Source of the DNA: Synanceia verrucosa
Taxonomy: Eukaryota > Chordata > Actinopteri > Perciformes > Synanceiidae
Length of the DNA stretch: 64,000 nucleotides
NCBI GenBank assembly: GCA_029721515.1
Contig: JAQQSB010001465.1
Span: 41,845-105,844, forward strand
Direction of reading: 5' to 3'
Part shown: one piece after another, positions 12,166-24,207 of the stretch
Numbering within the stretch: the stretch's first letter is position 1
Layout: the number at the start of each line of letters is the position of its first letter
Made by a program: the position numbers and the translations under genes
Notes under the pieces: generated by a model
The model's database searches: none
What the model saw: the letters and a program-made list of their open reading frames with translations, nothing else
Told to the model about the DNA's origin: nothing

Positions 12166-12600
12166 CTGGTCCTCTCGCGAACGTGTCACCTGCTTCTCAC
12201 ACCTCAGTGGCAAGGTGTCTAGTTGCCAGAGCTTCTCCACATTCCGCCGCAGCTCCACTTCTAGTGGATTGAGTGAGGTGAACAGACACTGCTGGGATGA
12301 TAACTGGAGCTCGGTGAGCCTGGACGGACCCTGGAGAGTCCAACCCAGTCTCGTCTTGATGGCAGCTGGGCCGCCAGGGGGTCCAAGATGGACAGGCTCG
12401 AGGGGAGTTATCAGGTGAGGGTTGTCTGCTCCTATGAGGAGGGTAGGGCTCACTCTGTCGAAGGCTTGCAGCGGGATGTCCTGGAGATGCTTGTACTTAA
12501 GCTTCAGGCTATCCACTGGGTATGTGTGATCAGCGAGGCTGAGGCGCTCTGCGGTGAAGGCGTCAGTGATCACGAAGGCTCTGTTGGGTTGAGTGATCGG
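12166..12600 (-). pseudogene. pol: BEL/Pao Pol fragment (post-protease segment)
   Basis: Minus-strand frame with the segments VITDAFTAERLSLADHTYPV, LLIGADNPHLITP and TRLGWTLQGP, characteristic of the aspartic-protease region and its downstream linker in BEL/Pao polyproteins of fish. It is cut off at 12,165 by the retroviral LTR; the last few codons of the open frame beyond that point are LTR sequence. The protease catalytic DTG region and the second zinc knuckle expected between gag and this segment are absent, and a stop and frame change separate it from gag, so at least one internal deletion has occurred. Confidence 0.75.
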
Positions 12601-12620
12601 TGAGACTCAGAAGGTCACTG

Positions 12621-14426
12621 TCATGCCAGGAAGGGTCTGCACCTAATGTCTCTGAGGGTCCACGTAGACCAAGTGATTTGGGCCTTATCAAAGGACTTAA
12701 AGGTGTCGCACTGACTCAGGAAGTGCTCACTGGAGTCACAGTACGGGCAGTAGGGCTGCGGCTTCTTCTTGCCTGTGCCCTCAGGCTTCTTTGGGGGTTC
12801 ACCTTGTTTGGCTGGGGTCTCCTCACTCCCATGGAGAACCGTAGCAGGACGAGAAGACTTAGGATTAGGCTTCTGAGCCTTCTGCTTGGTAGTCGGCTTG
12901 GACTCCCGGAGACTAGGTTGGCCTTCGCTATCCTGGCACCATGCCTCATGCTTCAGCCACTCCGAGAAGTCCACGTGAGATCCACATTGGAGTTCCACTG
13001 CTCCTTCCTGCCCCAGTGTCTTCAGCATCCCCACTAAGGCGCATACCTCTAAAGCAAAGTTCTGGAATGCCTGGGCATCTCCCTGACGGAGGTCTGCAGC
13101 ATTCATGACCGTAGCTATCTTCTTCAATGCCAACTTCTGGGGTCTTCCAAACTTTTCCGTCAAAGCCGCCATAGTATCCGTATACGGAGTAAGCGAGTGC
13201 AAGTAGGCGTCAGCAACCAGACGGGCTTCTTCTAACTTGAGATGGTCCAGCAGAACTTGATAGCAGAACAGCTCTGTGGCATCAGGAGGTAGGAGGTTGC
13301 CTAAGGCCTGCTTGAGACGCGTGAACTGGCTAGGATCTGGCTTTGTCAAGTCGGGAATAGTAGGAATAGGTCCTCTGTAAGTTCTCTCGCTGAGAAACGC
13401 TAGAGGCTTCCGATCTGGCATACCATGGGTGGTAGGAAGAGGCGCATGTGTATGCTGAGGGGGGTTGGTCGGTTGTAATGGCCCCGAAGACATGGGCTGA
13501 TACTGACTAGGCACAGGAGGTTGTGGATATCCGTGGGCGTAGGGCTGGCTACTAGAATCAGGATACTGACTCACTGGATATTGAGATGGGTTACCGCCAT
13601 AAGGCTGACTTAGAGACGGAGCAGGTGCAGGCGAATAGCTAGGCACTGCTGGCCTACTAGCATCCTTAATGGCTTGTAGCTCACTCATCATCCTGGTGAT
13701 GTTGTCCATGAGGAACTGCTCTCTCGTGTTGGCAGGCGAAGACGGTGGCACAGCAGAAGCGACTTGTGGGCGGTAAGCTGGATAGTTATGCGATGGTTGA
13801 CTGAATTGTAACGGCGCTGAGTTAGCCCCAGGAACAGGCGTGCTAGCCCTGGGAGGTATGGGTTGAAATGCAGAAGCAGCACGTGGTTGCAGATGAGGAT
13901 TAGGTGCAAAGGCCTGGGCATCGAGGGGAAGCTGGTGGAAGGAGGCTGTACTACCAGCAAGGGATCTCTGAGCTAGCTGCTCACGATGCACGGCTTCACT
14001 CGGTCTACTGTAAGCATCTGCAGGTGCTCTTAGCATATCATAGCCCACCGGTGATCTAGCAGGTCTGTGGTCCAGTCCTGGGGGCATACCCCGCTGTGCT
14101 TTAGGCTTGACTGCATGTTGCAGGTTGTCAGCTGCATGAATAGCAGGCCACTCTTCAATCAGTGCATAATCTAACTGGCTAACGGGGCTCACTGAGTGGG
14201 ATGGCTGAGGCGTCTTCCTATTGGCTCCATCCTCCCTCATCTCCTGGTGCTTGTCTTCCTGACCCTGTGTATACTGTGCTGCATTGGCGACATATGACTG
14301 TGCTGGCAGTCTTCGGCCCACGAGTTTAACTTCATAGTCTCGGAGGTAAGCAGGCTGACGAGACTGACGCGTGGGACGGGCTGCCACAGGTAAAAGGATG
14401 TCTCCAGTGCTATGTGCATGCTGCAT
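12621..14426 (-). CDS. gag: BEL/Pao Gag-like polyprotein N-terminus
   Basis: A 601-codon frame. The first half is proline- and glutamine-rich and low in complexity; from about residue 370 a folded capsid-like region follows (PTIPDLTKPDPSQFTRLKQA, with helices around residues 380-470). A basic lysine/proline stretch leads to a CCHC zinc knuckle, CPYCDSSEHFLSQC, near the C-terminus. Knuckles of this kind bind the element's RNA during packaging. The frame ends soon after the knuckle where family members continue into protease, because of an internal deletion near 12,640. The start codon is 35 bases from the primer-binding site. BEL/Pao is inferred from the capsid and the Pol fragment downstream. 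Confidence 0.75.
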   Translation of the reverse strand: MQHAHSTGDILLPVAARPTRQSRQPAYLRDYEVKLVGRRLPAQSYVANAAQYTQGQEDKHQEMREDGANRKTPQPSHSVSPVSQLDYALIEEWPAIHAADNLQHAVKPKAQRGMPPGLDHRPARSPVGYDMLRAPADAYSRPSEAVHREQLAQRSLAGSTASFHQLPLDAQAFAPNPHLQPRAASAFQPIPPRASTPVPGANSAPLQFSQPSHNYPAYRPQVASAVPPSSPANTREQFLMDNITRMMSELQAIKDASRPAVPSYSPAPAPSLSQPYGGNPSQYPVSQYPDSSSQPYAHGYPQPPVPSQYQPMSSGPLQPTNPPQHTHAPLPTTHGMPDRKPLAFLSERTYRGPIPTIPDLTKPDPSQFTRLKQALGNLLPPDATELFCYQVLLDHLKLEEARLVADAYLHSLTPYTDTMAALTEKFGRPQKLALKKIATVMNAADLRQGDAQAFQNFALEVCALVGMLKTLGQEGAVELQCGSHVDFSEWLKHEAWCQDSEGQPSLRESKPTTKQKAQKPNPKSSRPATVLHGSEETPAKQGEPPKKPEGTGKKKPQPYCPYCDSSEHFLSQCDTFKSFDKAQITWSTWTLRDIRCRPFLA

Positions 14427-14460
14427 TGTGTTGATTTAGGTCTCCAAAAAGGCAAAAATA

Positions 14461-14480
14461 ACCATCCGGCTCAAAGGACC
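14461..14480 (-). promoter_or_regulatory. BEL/Pao primer-binding site, tRNA-Tyr-like
   Basis: On the minus strand GGTCCTTTGAGCCGGAT begins two bases after the LTR end. It is complementary, with one mismatch, to the 3' end of vertebrate tRNA-Tyr (ATCCGGCTCGAAGGA plus CCA). This sets the direction of the element and the LTR boundary. Confidence 0.65.
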
Positions 14481-14482
14481 CT

Positions 14483-15351
14483 TGTTAAGGAGGGGGTTAG
14501 GTGAAGGTGGGTGGACTGTATAGGTGCTTGTTGAATGGTAAAATGTCTTCTTGGTGCGTCGGTAAGAACGCCAAACTCCAGAATCCAGTTTAAGGATTTA
14601 ATGAACTTAAATGCAGCACAGTAATACACAAGGGTCTTTAACATCTTGAAATATTGTGTTTGTGGTCTAAGAAAAGGAAGAAACAGAAATATATACAATT
14701 TCCATCAATAAACAATTTCTAACAATTTACATATAGTTTGGTTGATTTCTGGCACTAGGCAGCCCCACTAGGAAAAATATGGCAATACAGGGAAACGTCA
14801 ATAACATAGGCAGGCTCACGGCAATTCACACCTCTAAACAATGGCAGCCATTAAGAAGCTATCAAAGGCGCTAATATTCTCTGTTGAACACTCGGCGGAA
14901 TTTCGGCCATTCTAACACAAAGGACGGCAATTTACACGTTACAAAGGACGTTTAAGGCTTCCGGCATCAAAATAAGGCAATATAAATTACAAACAAAGTC
15001 ACAGGACTAAATTACAAGGCTCTACATAATTCTAAATTAGCTCCAAATGCCAGCAAAGTGTTAGCACTTCCAAAACGTACCAAAATTAGCTACCAATTCG
15101 ACACTAACACGACAAATAGTACTTACATATCTTCAATGACGCACAAAGGGAACTGAAAACTACTTAAAGGCAAAATAAAGAGTCTTTCATGCTAAAACGT
15201 CGTGCCAAACGTCCGTGGCACTCTGAATGAAGGGAGCTCTTCCTTGCTGACTGCCCCACACTGGAGACTCCTGGACACTGAGCTTCCTGCGAAACGTGTG
15301 CACGTAAGCGCGTGCTCAGAATCTTTGCACCAGCCAATGGCCTTTCTAACA
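14483..15351 (-). repeat. BEL/Pao 5' LTR
   Basis: 869 bp bounded by TGTTA and TAACA (plus-strand reading TGTTAAGG ... CTAACA), adjacent to the primer-binding site and gag. The first ~375 bp on the plus strand recur at 20,902-21,260 at about 98% identity. The base pairs directly outside the right end are GTTTG (15,352-15,356). Confidence 0.7.
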
Positions 15352-16868
15352 GTTTGAGAGGCATCAGAGAAGACTGTGGAGCAATTTTCTAGTTTGAATT
15401 TAAGTTCAGTATTCTATTGATATCTTACTAAATATTATTAAATTTGCTGGATTAAGCCCTAAATTCAGGCCATTTAATTTAGCGTCTAATCATCAAACTC
15501 TTGAATATCTGTAAGATGTATATGCAGTATATCACCGTTCCTGGATGGATGGGAGTGAGGAGTGGCTGCAGGTTCTGTCTGGATCTGCTGGATCTCTGCA
15601 GGCGACTTCAGCTCCACCATTGGCTCTTTCGGGCATCGGTGGACATCTGGACAGCTCTGGACATCTCTGGGGAGTTCTAGAAACCTTTGGTCATCTCTGG
15701 TCCTCTAGTTGACATGGCTCCATCTCAGTCTCTCTCTCTGTCTCTCCTCTTCACAGTATAGTCTCTGTGCCCTTGCTTCAATTCTCCCCCCCTCTTTGTT
15801 GGTGGGGGACGTCGGCTGAATTCACACCAACGTGTCGACCGACAGTCTTTTCTTCTTTTAAGTTTCTTCATGACGACTGGAGTAATTTTCTGCAGCCTGT
15901 GTCTGAGCAGAGGAGCTGGCTCACATTTTCAGGGCAAAGGAGTAGACAGAGGAGACAAGATGGTCTTGAGGCAGGATGCAGAGTTGGAAGGTTCTGGATA
16001 GGCTGTTCTTCATGCCATGAGGTGCTGGGTCCTGAGGAGGCCATTCAGAGGCAGCATTCAGAGTCTTTCAGTCATATCTGGAGCAGAATGAAGATTCTGG
16101 AGAGATTGCTCTTCATGCCATGAGGCCCTGGGCCTGCGGTGGAGCAGCATGTCTCTGTCTCTGGGTCATCATTGTTTCCCTCCCCCTCCCAGCATGTGGG
16201 AGAGGGAGAACAGAGATGCAGTGGAGAGGATGAAGACCAGAACTTGACTGGCTGAAGGGCTGAAGAAGAGTAGAGAGAGCGCTCAGACCAGCTGAGGCTT
16301 TTTATGATCTTTGTTGAAGGTCCAGTGGGGGTGTGACCACTGGTCCCTCCCCATCCACCAAGTTAACTGAGATGATATTCTTTTAACTTATTTAATGTTA
16401 ATACTGCTGTGTTTTAATTTATTAAAGCTTCTCTATGTGAAAGCTCTCTCTCCGCTGCAGAATAACACCAAGCACCTATAGTAGGAAACCACAGAACAAA
16501 ACTTGACCAATTGAATCAAAATTAATCAACAAATTAACCAACACAGATGAACCATGGTGTCAGAGCATGTAGGAAGGTGTACTACAACAGGCAGATCTAT
16601 GTATGATTGTGTCTGTAGACTTAATCCACAACCAATCCCACATGACACATTTAGTCCTTATCAGAAGGAGGAAAAGGAAGAGGATCTATGTGGAGACTGA
16701 TGTTTGACATTATAACAGTGATACTTATATGACAGTAGCTGAGGAATGAAAGCATAGTTAACCATTAAAATCTTAATGTAATGTTCTGTTCCAGGCAGGG
16801 AGAAAGGAAGAGGCCACATTAAGCTTTGGATGTGTCTGGCAGGATTAAAGCTGGAATTTGGGGCCATG
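15352..16868. other. Unassigned spacer between BEL LTR and right inverted-repeat block
   Basis: About 1.5 kb with no convincing coding frame. It contains TC-rich stretches around 15,715-15,760 and imperfect duplicated phrases around 16,010-16,130 (two copies of an ATGCCATGAGG-type motif). It starts with GTTTG, the possible BEL target duplication, and ends where the inverted repeat begins. I see no RNA gene or recognisable element. Confidence 0.5.
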
Positions 16869-19780
16869 AAACTCCTCCTCCTGGTGTATGTCCTGGAGTT
16901 CCTTGGGTCAGAGAGGAGGAACTGGTCTTATCTGTTTATTTTGCCAGTCATAAAACTTAAGCTTTAGCACTTAGGTGCCACATGGTGTCAGATGGATTTC
17001 CTGGGGAAATACTCAGAAATGAGAAGAGTTAAGTTCATTATTTAATGCTCACTGATATGCTACATATTCCCCCCAAGATCTTGCATATCCAGCCCGATGC
17101 TGGATGATGAAAGATCTTAGAGCGTGATGTTCTATTCTATTTCCTGTCAGGTTGACTGTATAGATTGACTGGATGAATGATAATTGCTGTCGGAACTTTT
17201 GTTTTCAACAGTTTCGAATTCTACATGCTTAAGACATTTTTTTTTTCAGGACAACATATCAAATTCCATATGATTAATTTGCTTTAGAATTCATTTTTTC
17301 TTTTCACTGAACAACCGAAACACATCTTTGTCATGATGCTCAAGAAACTCTCAGCTCTGATTGGGTGCCAATCAGTTTTTATTATGGTCACTTAAATTTA
17401 ATATGCTTGTTGAGGAGCATAAGTCCTGAGCTTCCATCAGGAAATGGTCATTTAATTTTAGAGTTATTCCATTTTGTTCCTATGTGAGTCTATGAACCCA
17501 TCAAGTATTTAATATTGAGTAAAACCGAAGAAAAACAAATTGATCTATTCCAGGAGTGGTTAAATAGCTTTGGTGCATTCATTCTGCCTTGAAGACAGGG
17601 ACTTTATCCTGTTCAGCTCCTGGTTGAATTGCATACAGAGTATGGACTCTAAGTTAGGGAATGCAGGCAAATTGAGGACATCTGGGCACTGGTCAGTTTT
17701 AGACAGTTCATACCTGCAGTATTTAATTAAAATTTAGATTCAACATCTGTGTCTTAGAGTAGTGTCTACGTCAAGAGTTCCACTGCTAACTAATTCGACT
17801 TAGAGTGAGACACAGTGTCATATTTAAATTTTTCATTTTAGAATAAATTTAGTATTTTAACCAATCATTGCTTTAATAACAAGGTATCTCAGTGGACTGA
17901 GAATTAATCAGGCATTGTGATGCATTGTGTAGCATTGACCATCCTGCTGTTGACAGAGGATTGGTCCCTTTGTTTATTTAAATATTGCATGAGTAATGCA
18001 TTGAAAAGATTTTCTAAACAATTATGCTATGCATATTTGTTTGAATAATACAGTTTCAGTTTATCCTATATCACCCAAATGATCATTCAACCAATTCACA
18101 AGGTTGCATTTAGTTCATAAAGTTTTTGGTCACAAGGTTTACTGCTGTGCTCTGTGAGAACTGGCTTCAAACCAGTGATTTATCTTTGACCTTTGACCTG
18201 CCAGGCCCTCTCAGTGAGGTTTGGAGACACATGAGCTGGAGTAAGGAGGGAGCATCGTTGATTTAAAAGAACAGTACAAAGGGCATGACCTCATTTAGTG
18301 CACTAATTTTTTTTTATCTCTATTCCAAATTTAAATCTTCAGTTAGATCTCATTTTAATTTTGGTTTAGGCTTTCCTATTCCATTTTAGTTTGGCTTTCG
18401 TTAGTTTATTCTCTTCATTAAAGTGTTATTGTTCTAATTCAGGCTGTTGAGTCTATACTATTTTAGGTCTGTCAGCAGACTGTATAGAGTAGAGACCTGT
18501 GCTCACCTGATTCAGACTGTTCTCAGCTTACACATTAATGTCCTCATTCATCGGGTTTACAGCTGATTACCGTTGTAATGGAGACAGAAATGACAGCTGA
18601 TCTTTTTGGTCTGAACCAGTCTGGAGTGGAAGCCCTCCTTCAGTACATCATATGACAGTTTCTAACACACGGCTCACAAGCTTTAGAGTTTCTCTGTGTT
18701 CTTATCATTACTTATAGCAAAAGGTTATTGGATTGATTAACACTGCTGGTGTTACCATGGATTATTTTCAGACTGGGCGATAATTCCAGCCTTTTGTTTT
18801 CTTAATGGTTAACTTAATGTTGAGCACCTTCTCATTTATTAATTTTCTACACAAGTCTTTCAAGGACTGTGTGGCACTTATTCCTTATTTTAACTTGTCC
18901 ACAGGACAGAGGTATGGTTGGTAGTTTTCTGTTTCATTCAGACTATTTCTTAGGGACTCATGTCATCAACATGAGTAAAGCATGACGTTGCATACTCTTT
19001 AATATTCTCTATATTTCGGCCCCATGGGCATTTTCTTTATTCTTTCTTAAAAGGGCATCTTCGCCAGGAGAAAGCCTTCTGGTCACTTCTCACAAAACTC
19101 AGTTCACTCAGCAGAAAAGGAAAAATAAAACAAAAAGGGAAAAGAAAATGGTAAACTTTTCAGCTGAGGAGACCGGTTAAATAAAGTGTCTTTTCCGACA
19201 CACAAACCTTTTCTTAAGGTACAGAGGATATCAGCGATCCTTTTCAACAATATTTCTTTTCTGTAGCTTCAGGCAGCTTAAATTCAGATCCTTCAGATCA
19301 ATATAGACCGTTGCTATGACAACGGTCCTCCTCACTGTCAGCGACTCATCTCATCTGACAGCTTGTCTTTGGCTGGTTAATTACTCCAGCTCAGAGACTG
19401 AGGGTTCCAAACCAGCTAAACTACCAGAAACTCGCGGCAAGATTTAACCGTATTTGGGAGGAATATTTAATTCTGGTACAACGCAGCAATCAAACTTCGC
19501 CAAGGCCTTAAAAATGAGCATTTTAGCTCTGCATGCAAATTCAAATATTCTCAGTACAAGTTCATGAGGCCGCAGCCTTTCTTTCATTGTTCACTGTAGT
19601 CAAGCGTCCCCATGATTAATGTAATTTCTCCGTTCTGACTAACATGACAAACATTAAGACTTACTAACATTGAACAAATAACAAAACACTCTGACACAGA
19701 AGAGACTTTATCGCTGATTAATGTATGGAGCCATTTCTGCAGTTATGACTCCCATTTAAATGATAATTAGTATTTATTCT
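16869..19780. repeat. Inverted-repeat block 2, right arm
   Basis: Reverse complement of 6,396-9,541. The right copy lacks about 240 bp found in the left near 9,041-9,282. Substitutions are scattered (for example in the hairpin and in short A/T runs). The inner end at 16,869 abuts unrelated sequence, whereas in the left arm it abuts the envelope gene. No coding potential seen. Confidence 0.8.
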
Positions 19781-19816
19781 GTATATATATATACGTATAT
19801 ATATATATATATATAC

Positions 19817-19902
<86 letters not shown>
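19781..19902. repeat. (TA)n microsatellite
   Basis: About 120 bp of TA dinucleotides with two TACG interruptions. It is the right-arm counterpart of the tract at 6,287-6,395 and marks the point where 4.5 kb is present in this arm only. Long artificial YIYI frames arise from it and are not genes. Confidence 0.9.
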
Positions 19903-19905
<3 letters not shown>

Positions 19906-20258
19906 TGATAGTATTTAGGTTTGTTTTGCTATATCTGAGTTTTTTTTTTTTCACACGCTTAGTCGCCGGTGTTTTCTACATAGAACGTTTAACTCTAATG
20001 TATTATAAATGTAATTTTGACAGTTATATTTTAGAAATGCTAATTAATGCTTTTTGTCTTTAAATTTACAACAAAAATGCTCCTCTAATTTTCCAGCTTA
20101 TTTTGTTCTGCCTGGGAACTATTGTAACCTGTCATTGTTTTCTTTTTACAGTGTCTGATAGACACCCACTGAAGCCCTTAATTTAGCTCTTTATTTATTT
20201 ATTTAAATTTTGATTACAATCATTTGTGTGTACAATAAAACAATCAAATTTGTGTGAG

Positions 20259-20276
20259 GCCCCGCGTGAGGCGCCA
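20259..20276 (-). promoter_or_regulatory. Possible tRNA-Lys-type primer-binding site
   Basis: On the minus strand TGGCGCCTCACGCGGGGC resembles the primer-binding site for tRNA-Lys1,2 (TGGCGCCCAACGTGGGGC) with three mismatches. It lies eight bases after GCTACA, a plausible LTR end. Use of this tRNA is known for several retroviruses, including spumaviruses, but no coding sequence is attached here. Confidence 0.4.
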
Positions 20277-20284
20277 AAATATAA

Positions 20285-20896
20285 TGTAGCATAAATAGTG
20301 TAGAGCAGATTGGTCAATCATTAATTAATATCAAATTATGTATTTATGAACAATATCTTTAAGTTATTGATCATAAACCATTAAATTACCTTTAATAGTA
20401 GAAATTATCAGGGCGCCACCCAGTTTTGCTAAAACAGGGAAAACTTGTGAATTTGACATTAATTAATAGCGTCTCTTAATCTCAGGGTGCTACGGAGTTC
20501 TTGACCTAGTGTATAGTGATTCAATTGCTTTATATACACACACAAATCAAATAACCAAGTTCTTTATAAATGAGATGTTTATTTGACAAACTATAACCAG
20601 ACTACTACTGTAAAAGAAAATAACTAATAATAAATGATTAGTTTGACAAACTAAATGACCAGGTTACTAACAGAAATAATAAAATAGAAAATAAAAACTA
20701 GAATAGAGGAAGATTGATGGCGAAAACATGGGATTGACTCATTGTGACAAAATGGAATGAATGATTAAACAAAGTTTAAAAGATGAATGATTAATTGATT
20801 CAATGTGACCAGTTTAATTCAGTGGTGGTTATCTAGACCGAATTAGACTGTTAACAAAATTTGGTTTAAGTTTGGTGTACCGTTCAGCAGTTGAGA
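20285..20896 (-). repeat. Possible LTR or LTR fragment on minus strand
   Basis: Sequence upstream (minus strand) of the tRNA-Lys-like site. It contains a TATATAAAG box near 20,530 and an AATAAA near 20,580 on the minus strand, in an order that could represent a promoter and poly(A) signal only loosely. It ends near the BEL LTR fragment. The upstream boundary was not found. Weak call. Confidence 0.3.
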
Positions 20897-20901
20897 GTTT
20901 G

Positions 20902-21260
20902 TGTTAAGGAGGGGGTTAGGTGAAGGTGGGTGGACTGTATAGGTGCTTGTTGAATGGTAAAATGTCTTCTTGGTGCGTCGGTAAGAAAGCCAAACTCCAG
21001 AATCCAGTTTAAGGGTTTAATGAACTTAAATGCAGCACAGTAATACGCAAGTGTCTTTAATATCTTGAAATATTGTGTTTGTGGTCTAAGAAAAGGAAGA
21101 AACAGAAATATATACAATTTCCATCAATAAACAATTTCTAACAATTTACATATAGTTTGGTTGATTTCTGGCACTAGGCAGCCCCACTAGGAAAAATATG
21201 GCAATACAGGGAAACGTCAATAACATAGGCAGGCTCACGGCAATTCACACCTCTAAACAA
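20902..21260 (-). repeat. BEL/Pao LTR fragment (3' end portion)
   Basis: About 359 bp nearly identical to 14,483-14,841 in the same orientation, starting at the true LTR edge TGTTAAGG and broken at about 21,260, where L1 sequence begins. The five bases outside its intact edge are GTTTG (20,897-20,901), identical to those outside the opposite edge of the LTR at 14,483-15,351. Confidence 0.75.
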
Positions 21261-24207
21261 CGCCAGCCAATGGGGTTTTATTGTTTACAAAGTCTGGGTT
21301 GTACCAGATTGGTGAGAGTATACTGGGTTGAAGTGGGGAACCTGTGATTTCAAGGGCTCTCCACCATGCAGACACTGTGGAGGCGATCAAGGGATTCTTG
21401 AAGCAGGAATGATTTTTAAGAATGGAGGTGATAAAGGGTAGATCAGCGAGTTTAATATGGTTGCAGTCTAACTGTTCTAGTTCCATCCAGGAGTTATATT
21501 CTTTCTGTGGATGGATCCGCTTGATAAGGTATTGTAACTGATTAGCTAGGTAGTAATGCAGAAAATTGGGAGCCTCCAGTCCACCTTCAGACTTATTCTT
21601 CTGGAGAGTAGCCAGGCTGATTGTAGCCTTTTTGTTCTTTGAGTAGAATTTACCGATAGCTGAATCTAATGTTTGGAACCATTTTGTTGTGGGTTTAAAT
21701 GGGCTCATGGAGAAGAGATAGTTGATTTGAGGTAATATTTTCATCTTGACAGTAGCTATTCGTCCCAACAGTGAGATAGGAAGGTTATTCCAACGGCTCA
21801 GATCACCACACACTTTGTCCACAAGTGGTGTGAAGTTCAAGTGGACAAGATCTGAGAGTTTGGAGGAAATATTTATGCCCAGATATCTGATGTTGCCTGT
21901 AGGGAAAGAGTAATGAGTGTTTTGGATTGCAGGATTCCATGAGCTCTCTGTTAATGGAAGTATAATTGATTTTGACCAGTTGATGGAGTAATCTGATAGG
22001 CGTGAGAAGGTTGTGATGAGTTTACATACTTCCTTCATTGATGTTTTGGGTTTTTCTAAACAAAGTAAAATGTCATCCGCGTATAGATTAATTTTGTGTT
22101 CAGACTTCAGAGAGCAGATACCTTTGATATTGTTGTTCTGACGTACCGCTGCAGCCAATGGTTCGATAAAAATTGCAAACAGTAAGGGAGAGAGTGGACA
22201 TCCTTGTCTAGTTCCCCTTTGCAAAGTGAAGCTTTGTGAAGTGATCCCATTAGTCGTGACAGTAGCTTTAGGTGAGTTATACAGAGTTGAAACCCACTGG
22301 ATAAATGAGTCACCGAAACCAAATTTATGAAGTACAGAGAAGAGAAAGGACCAGTTAACTTTGTCAAAGGCTTTTTCTGCATCAAGTGATATAACGATCG
22401 CTTCTCTATTGCAGCGCTGTGTCAAATTGATCAGATTTAGAAGCCTTCTAAAGTTGTTAGTGGAGTGTCGGCCTTTAATAAATCCTGTTTGATCGTTGTG
22501 AATTATAGCCGGGATAATTTTCTCCAACCTGGAAGCGAGTGCTTTAGATGAAATTTTGATGTCAGAGTTGATTAGCGACAGAGGTCGATAGCTAGCAGGC
22601 TGCATGGGGTCTTTATCTGGTTTCAATAATAACTTTATTGCAGCTGTGTTCATGTGAGCGCTTATATAGCCTTTATTTTTAATCTCCATAACTGTTCTGA
22701 AAAAGGGGTGCTAGCATTAGCCAGAAATGTTTGAGAAATTCAGCAGGGAAACCATCCGGACCAGGTGCTTTGCCCGGTGACATACTATCTAATGCACATT
22801 GTAATTCACTGATAGTCATTGGAGCATCTAAGATGTCTCTGCATTCAGATGTTAGTTCAGGCAGCTTTAGATTGTTGAGAAATGTGTGAATATCATCTTT
22901 GTTGGGGTTAACTGTTGCTGAATATAGCTTGTGGTAATAGCTATAAAACATCTGATTGATTTCTTGAGGTGATTGAGTATATTTGCCAGTAGGATCCTGT
23001 ATTGCTGTTATAAAAGATTTTTCTCTGTTGCGTTGTACTAAATTTGCAAGAAATTTGCCTGATTTGTTGCTATGCTCGAAATCATTGTATCTCAGTTGTT
23101 GTAGTAAAAAATCTGTTTTCTTTGATAAAATGTCGTCGAGGCATAACTTTGCATTGTGGAACTCAGATTGTAATTGTTCGCTTGGATTTAATGCATAATC
23201 GTGCGAAAGTTGTTTAATTTTTTCCTCAATATCTGTCTCCATTTGTTGTTCCTTTCTTTTCTTGTATGAAGAGTACGATATTATTTTACCTCTAATTACG
23301 GCCTTCCAGGTTTCCCAAAGTAAAGAAGGAGATGAATCTGGAAAGTCATTATTTTTTAGAAACTCTGCCCACTCTCTCCTTACCATTTGATCAAATTCAG
23401 GATCTTTAAGTAGAGATATGTTGAAGCGCCAAGTCTGAGGAGGTTTACGGTAAGTGTCAGTTTGCAGACTGAGGGATATAGGTGCATGGTCACTGATGAT
23501 GATTGGGTGAATTCTAGTGGTAATTTTGTGTGTGATGGAGTTATTTGAAAGAAAAAAGTCAATTCTTGAAAATGATTTGTATACTGTAGAAAAGAAAGTA
23601 TATTCCCTTTTTGTTGGGTTTTTGAGTCTCCAGACATCATCTAGTCCAAAATCTTTCATATAGTCCCGTATGGTTAGGACTGATTGGAATTGTTTCGTCT
23701 GCATTGGCATGTTCGATCGGTCTACAGAGGGATTTAAGACTATGTTAAAGTTACCTCCGGTAATAGTAGTTGAGTTAGCATTTAAGTCTGATAAATTAAA
23801 GAAAACTGTATGAAAGAAGGCTGGATCATCACTATTGGGAGCATACAAATTGGCAATTGTGTATTGTTTATCAAAAATCGTTGCTTGAATAATAATGTAT
23901 CTGTCCTCTGGGTCTGTTATCAAACAGTTTAAGGTAAACGGGACTCTCTTGTGGATTAGAATAGAGACTCCTCTTTGTCTACTGTTATAACAAGATATAA
24001 GATATAATATTATAATTTGAATCTGTAAGAGATTTCTCTTCTGATTGTAGTAGATGTGTCTCTTGCAAAAGAAGAATATCTGCTTTTAGTTTAGAGACAT
24101 AGTCCAGGATTTTAATTCTTTTTGTCTGTGAGCGTATGCCATGTACATTCCAGGAAACTAAGTTTAACTTAGACATAAGAAGAGACGATGTTCGGACACT
24201 GAGTTAG
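21261..24207 (-). pseudogene. Truncated L1-type LINE, ORF2 endonuclease and RT
   Basis: Minus-strand ORF2 of a fish L1 (Swimmer/Tx1-like). It starts at about 24,176 with an LVSWNVHGIRS apurinic-endonuclease motif and QETHL, followed by TGGNFN, FFLS and SDHAP endonuclease motifs. The RT domain begins near SPGKAPGPDGFPAEF (about 22,740) and includes QRGTRQGCPLSPLLF and the catalytic YADD near 22,075. The frame is broken near 24,000 and near 22,680. Its 3' end is missing beyond about 21,260, where the BEL LTR fragment lies, and its 5' side is cut at 24,207 by the retroviral LTR, so ORF1 is absent. Not capable of moving itself. Confidence 0.85.

Noticed and set aside
12600..13037. Plus-strand frame of 145 codons opposite BEL gag
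   Set aside because: Antisense shadow of a proline/glutamine-rich coding region; no motif.
19718..19954. Frame rich in YIYIYI (also near 6,290-6,400 and 52,291-52,479)
   Set aside because: Pure translation of (TA)n microsatellites.
20150..20165. TTTTTACAGTGTCTGAT, similar to a CACTG transposon end
   Set aside because: No partner terminus in inverted orientation at a sensible distance; a related TACAGTGTCTGAT at 2,920 is also unpaired.
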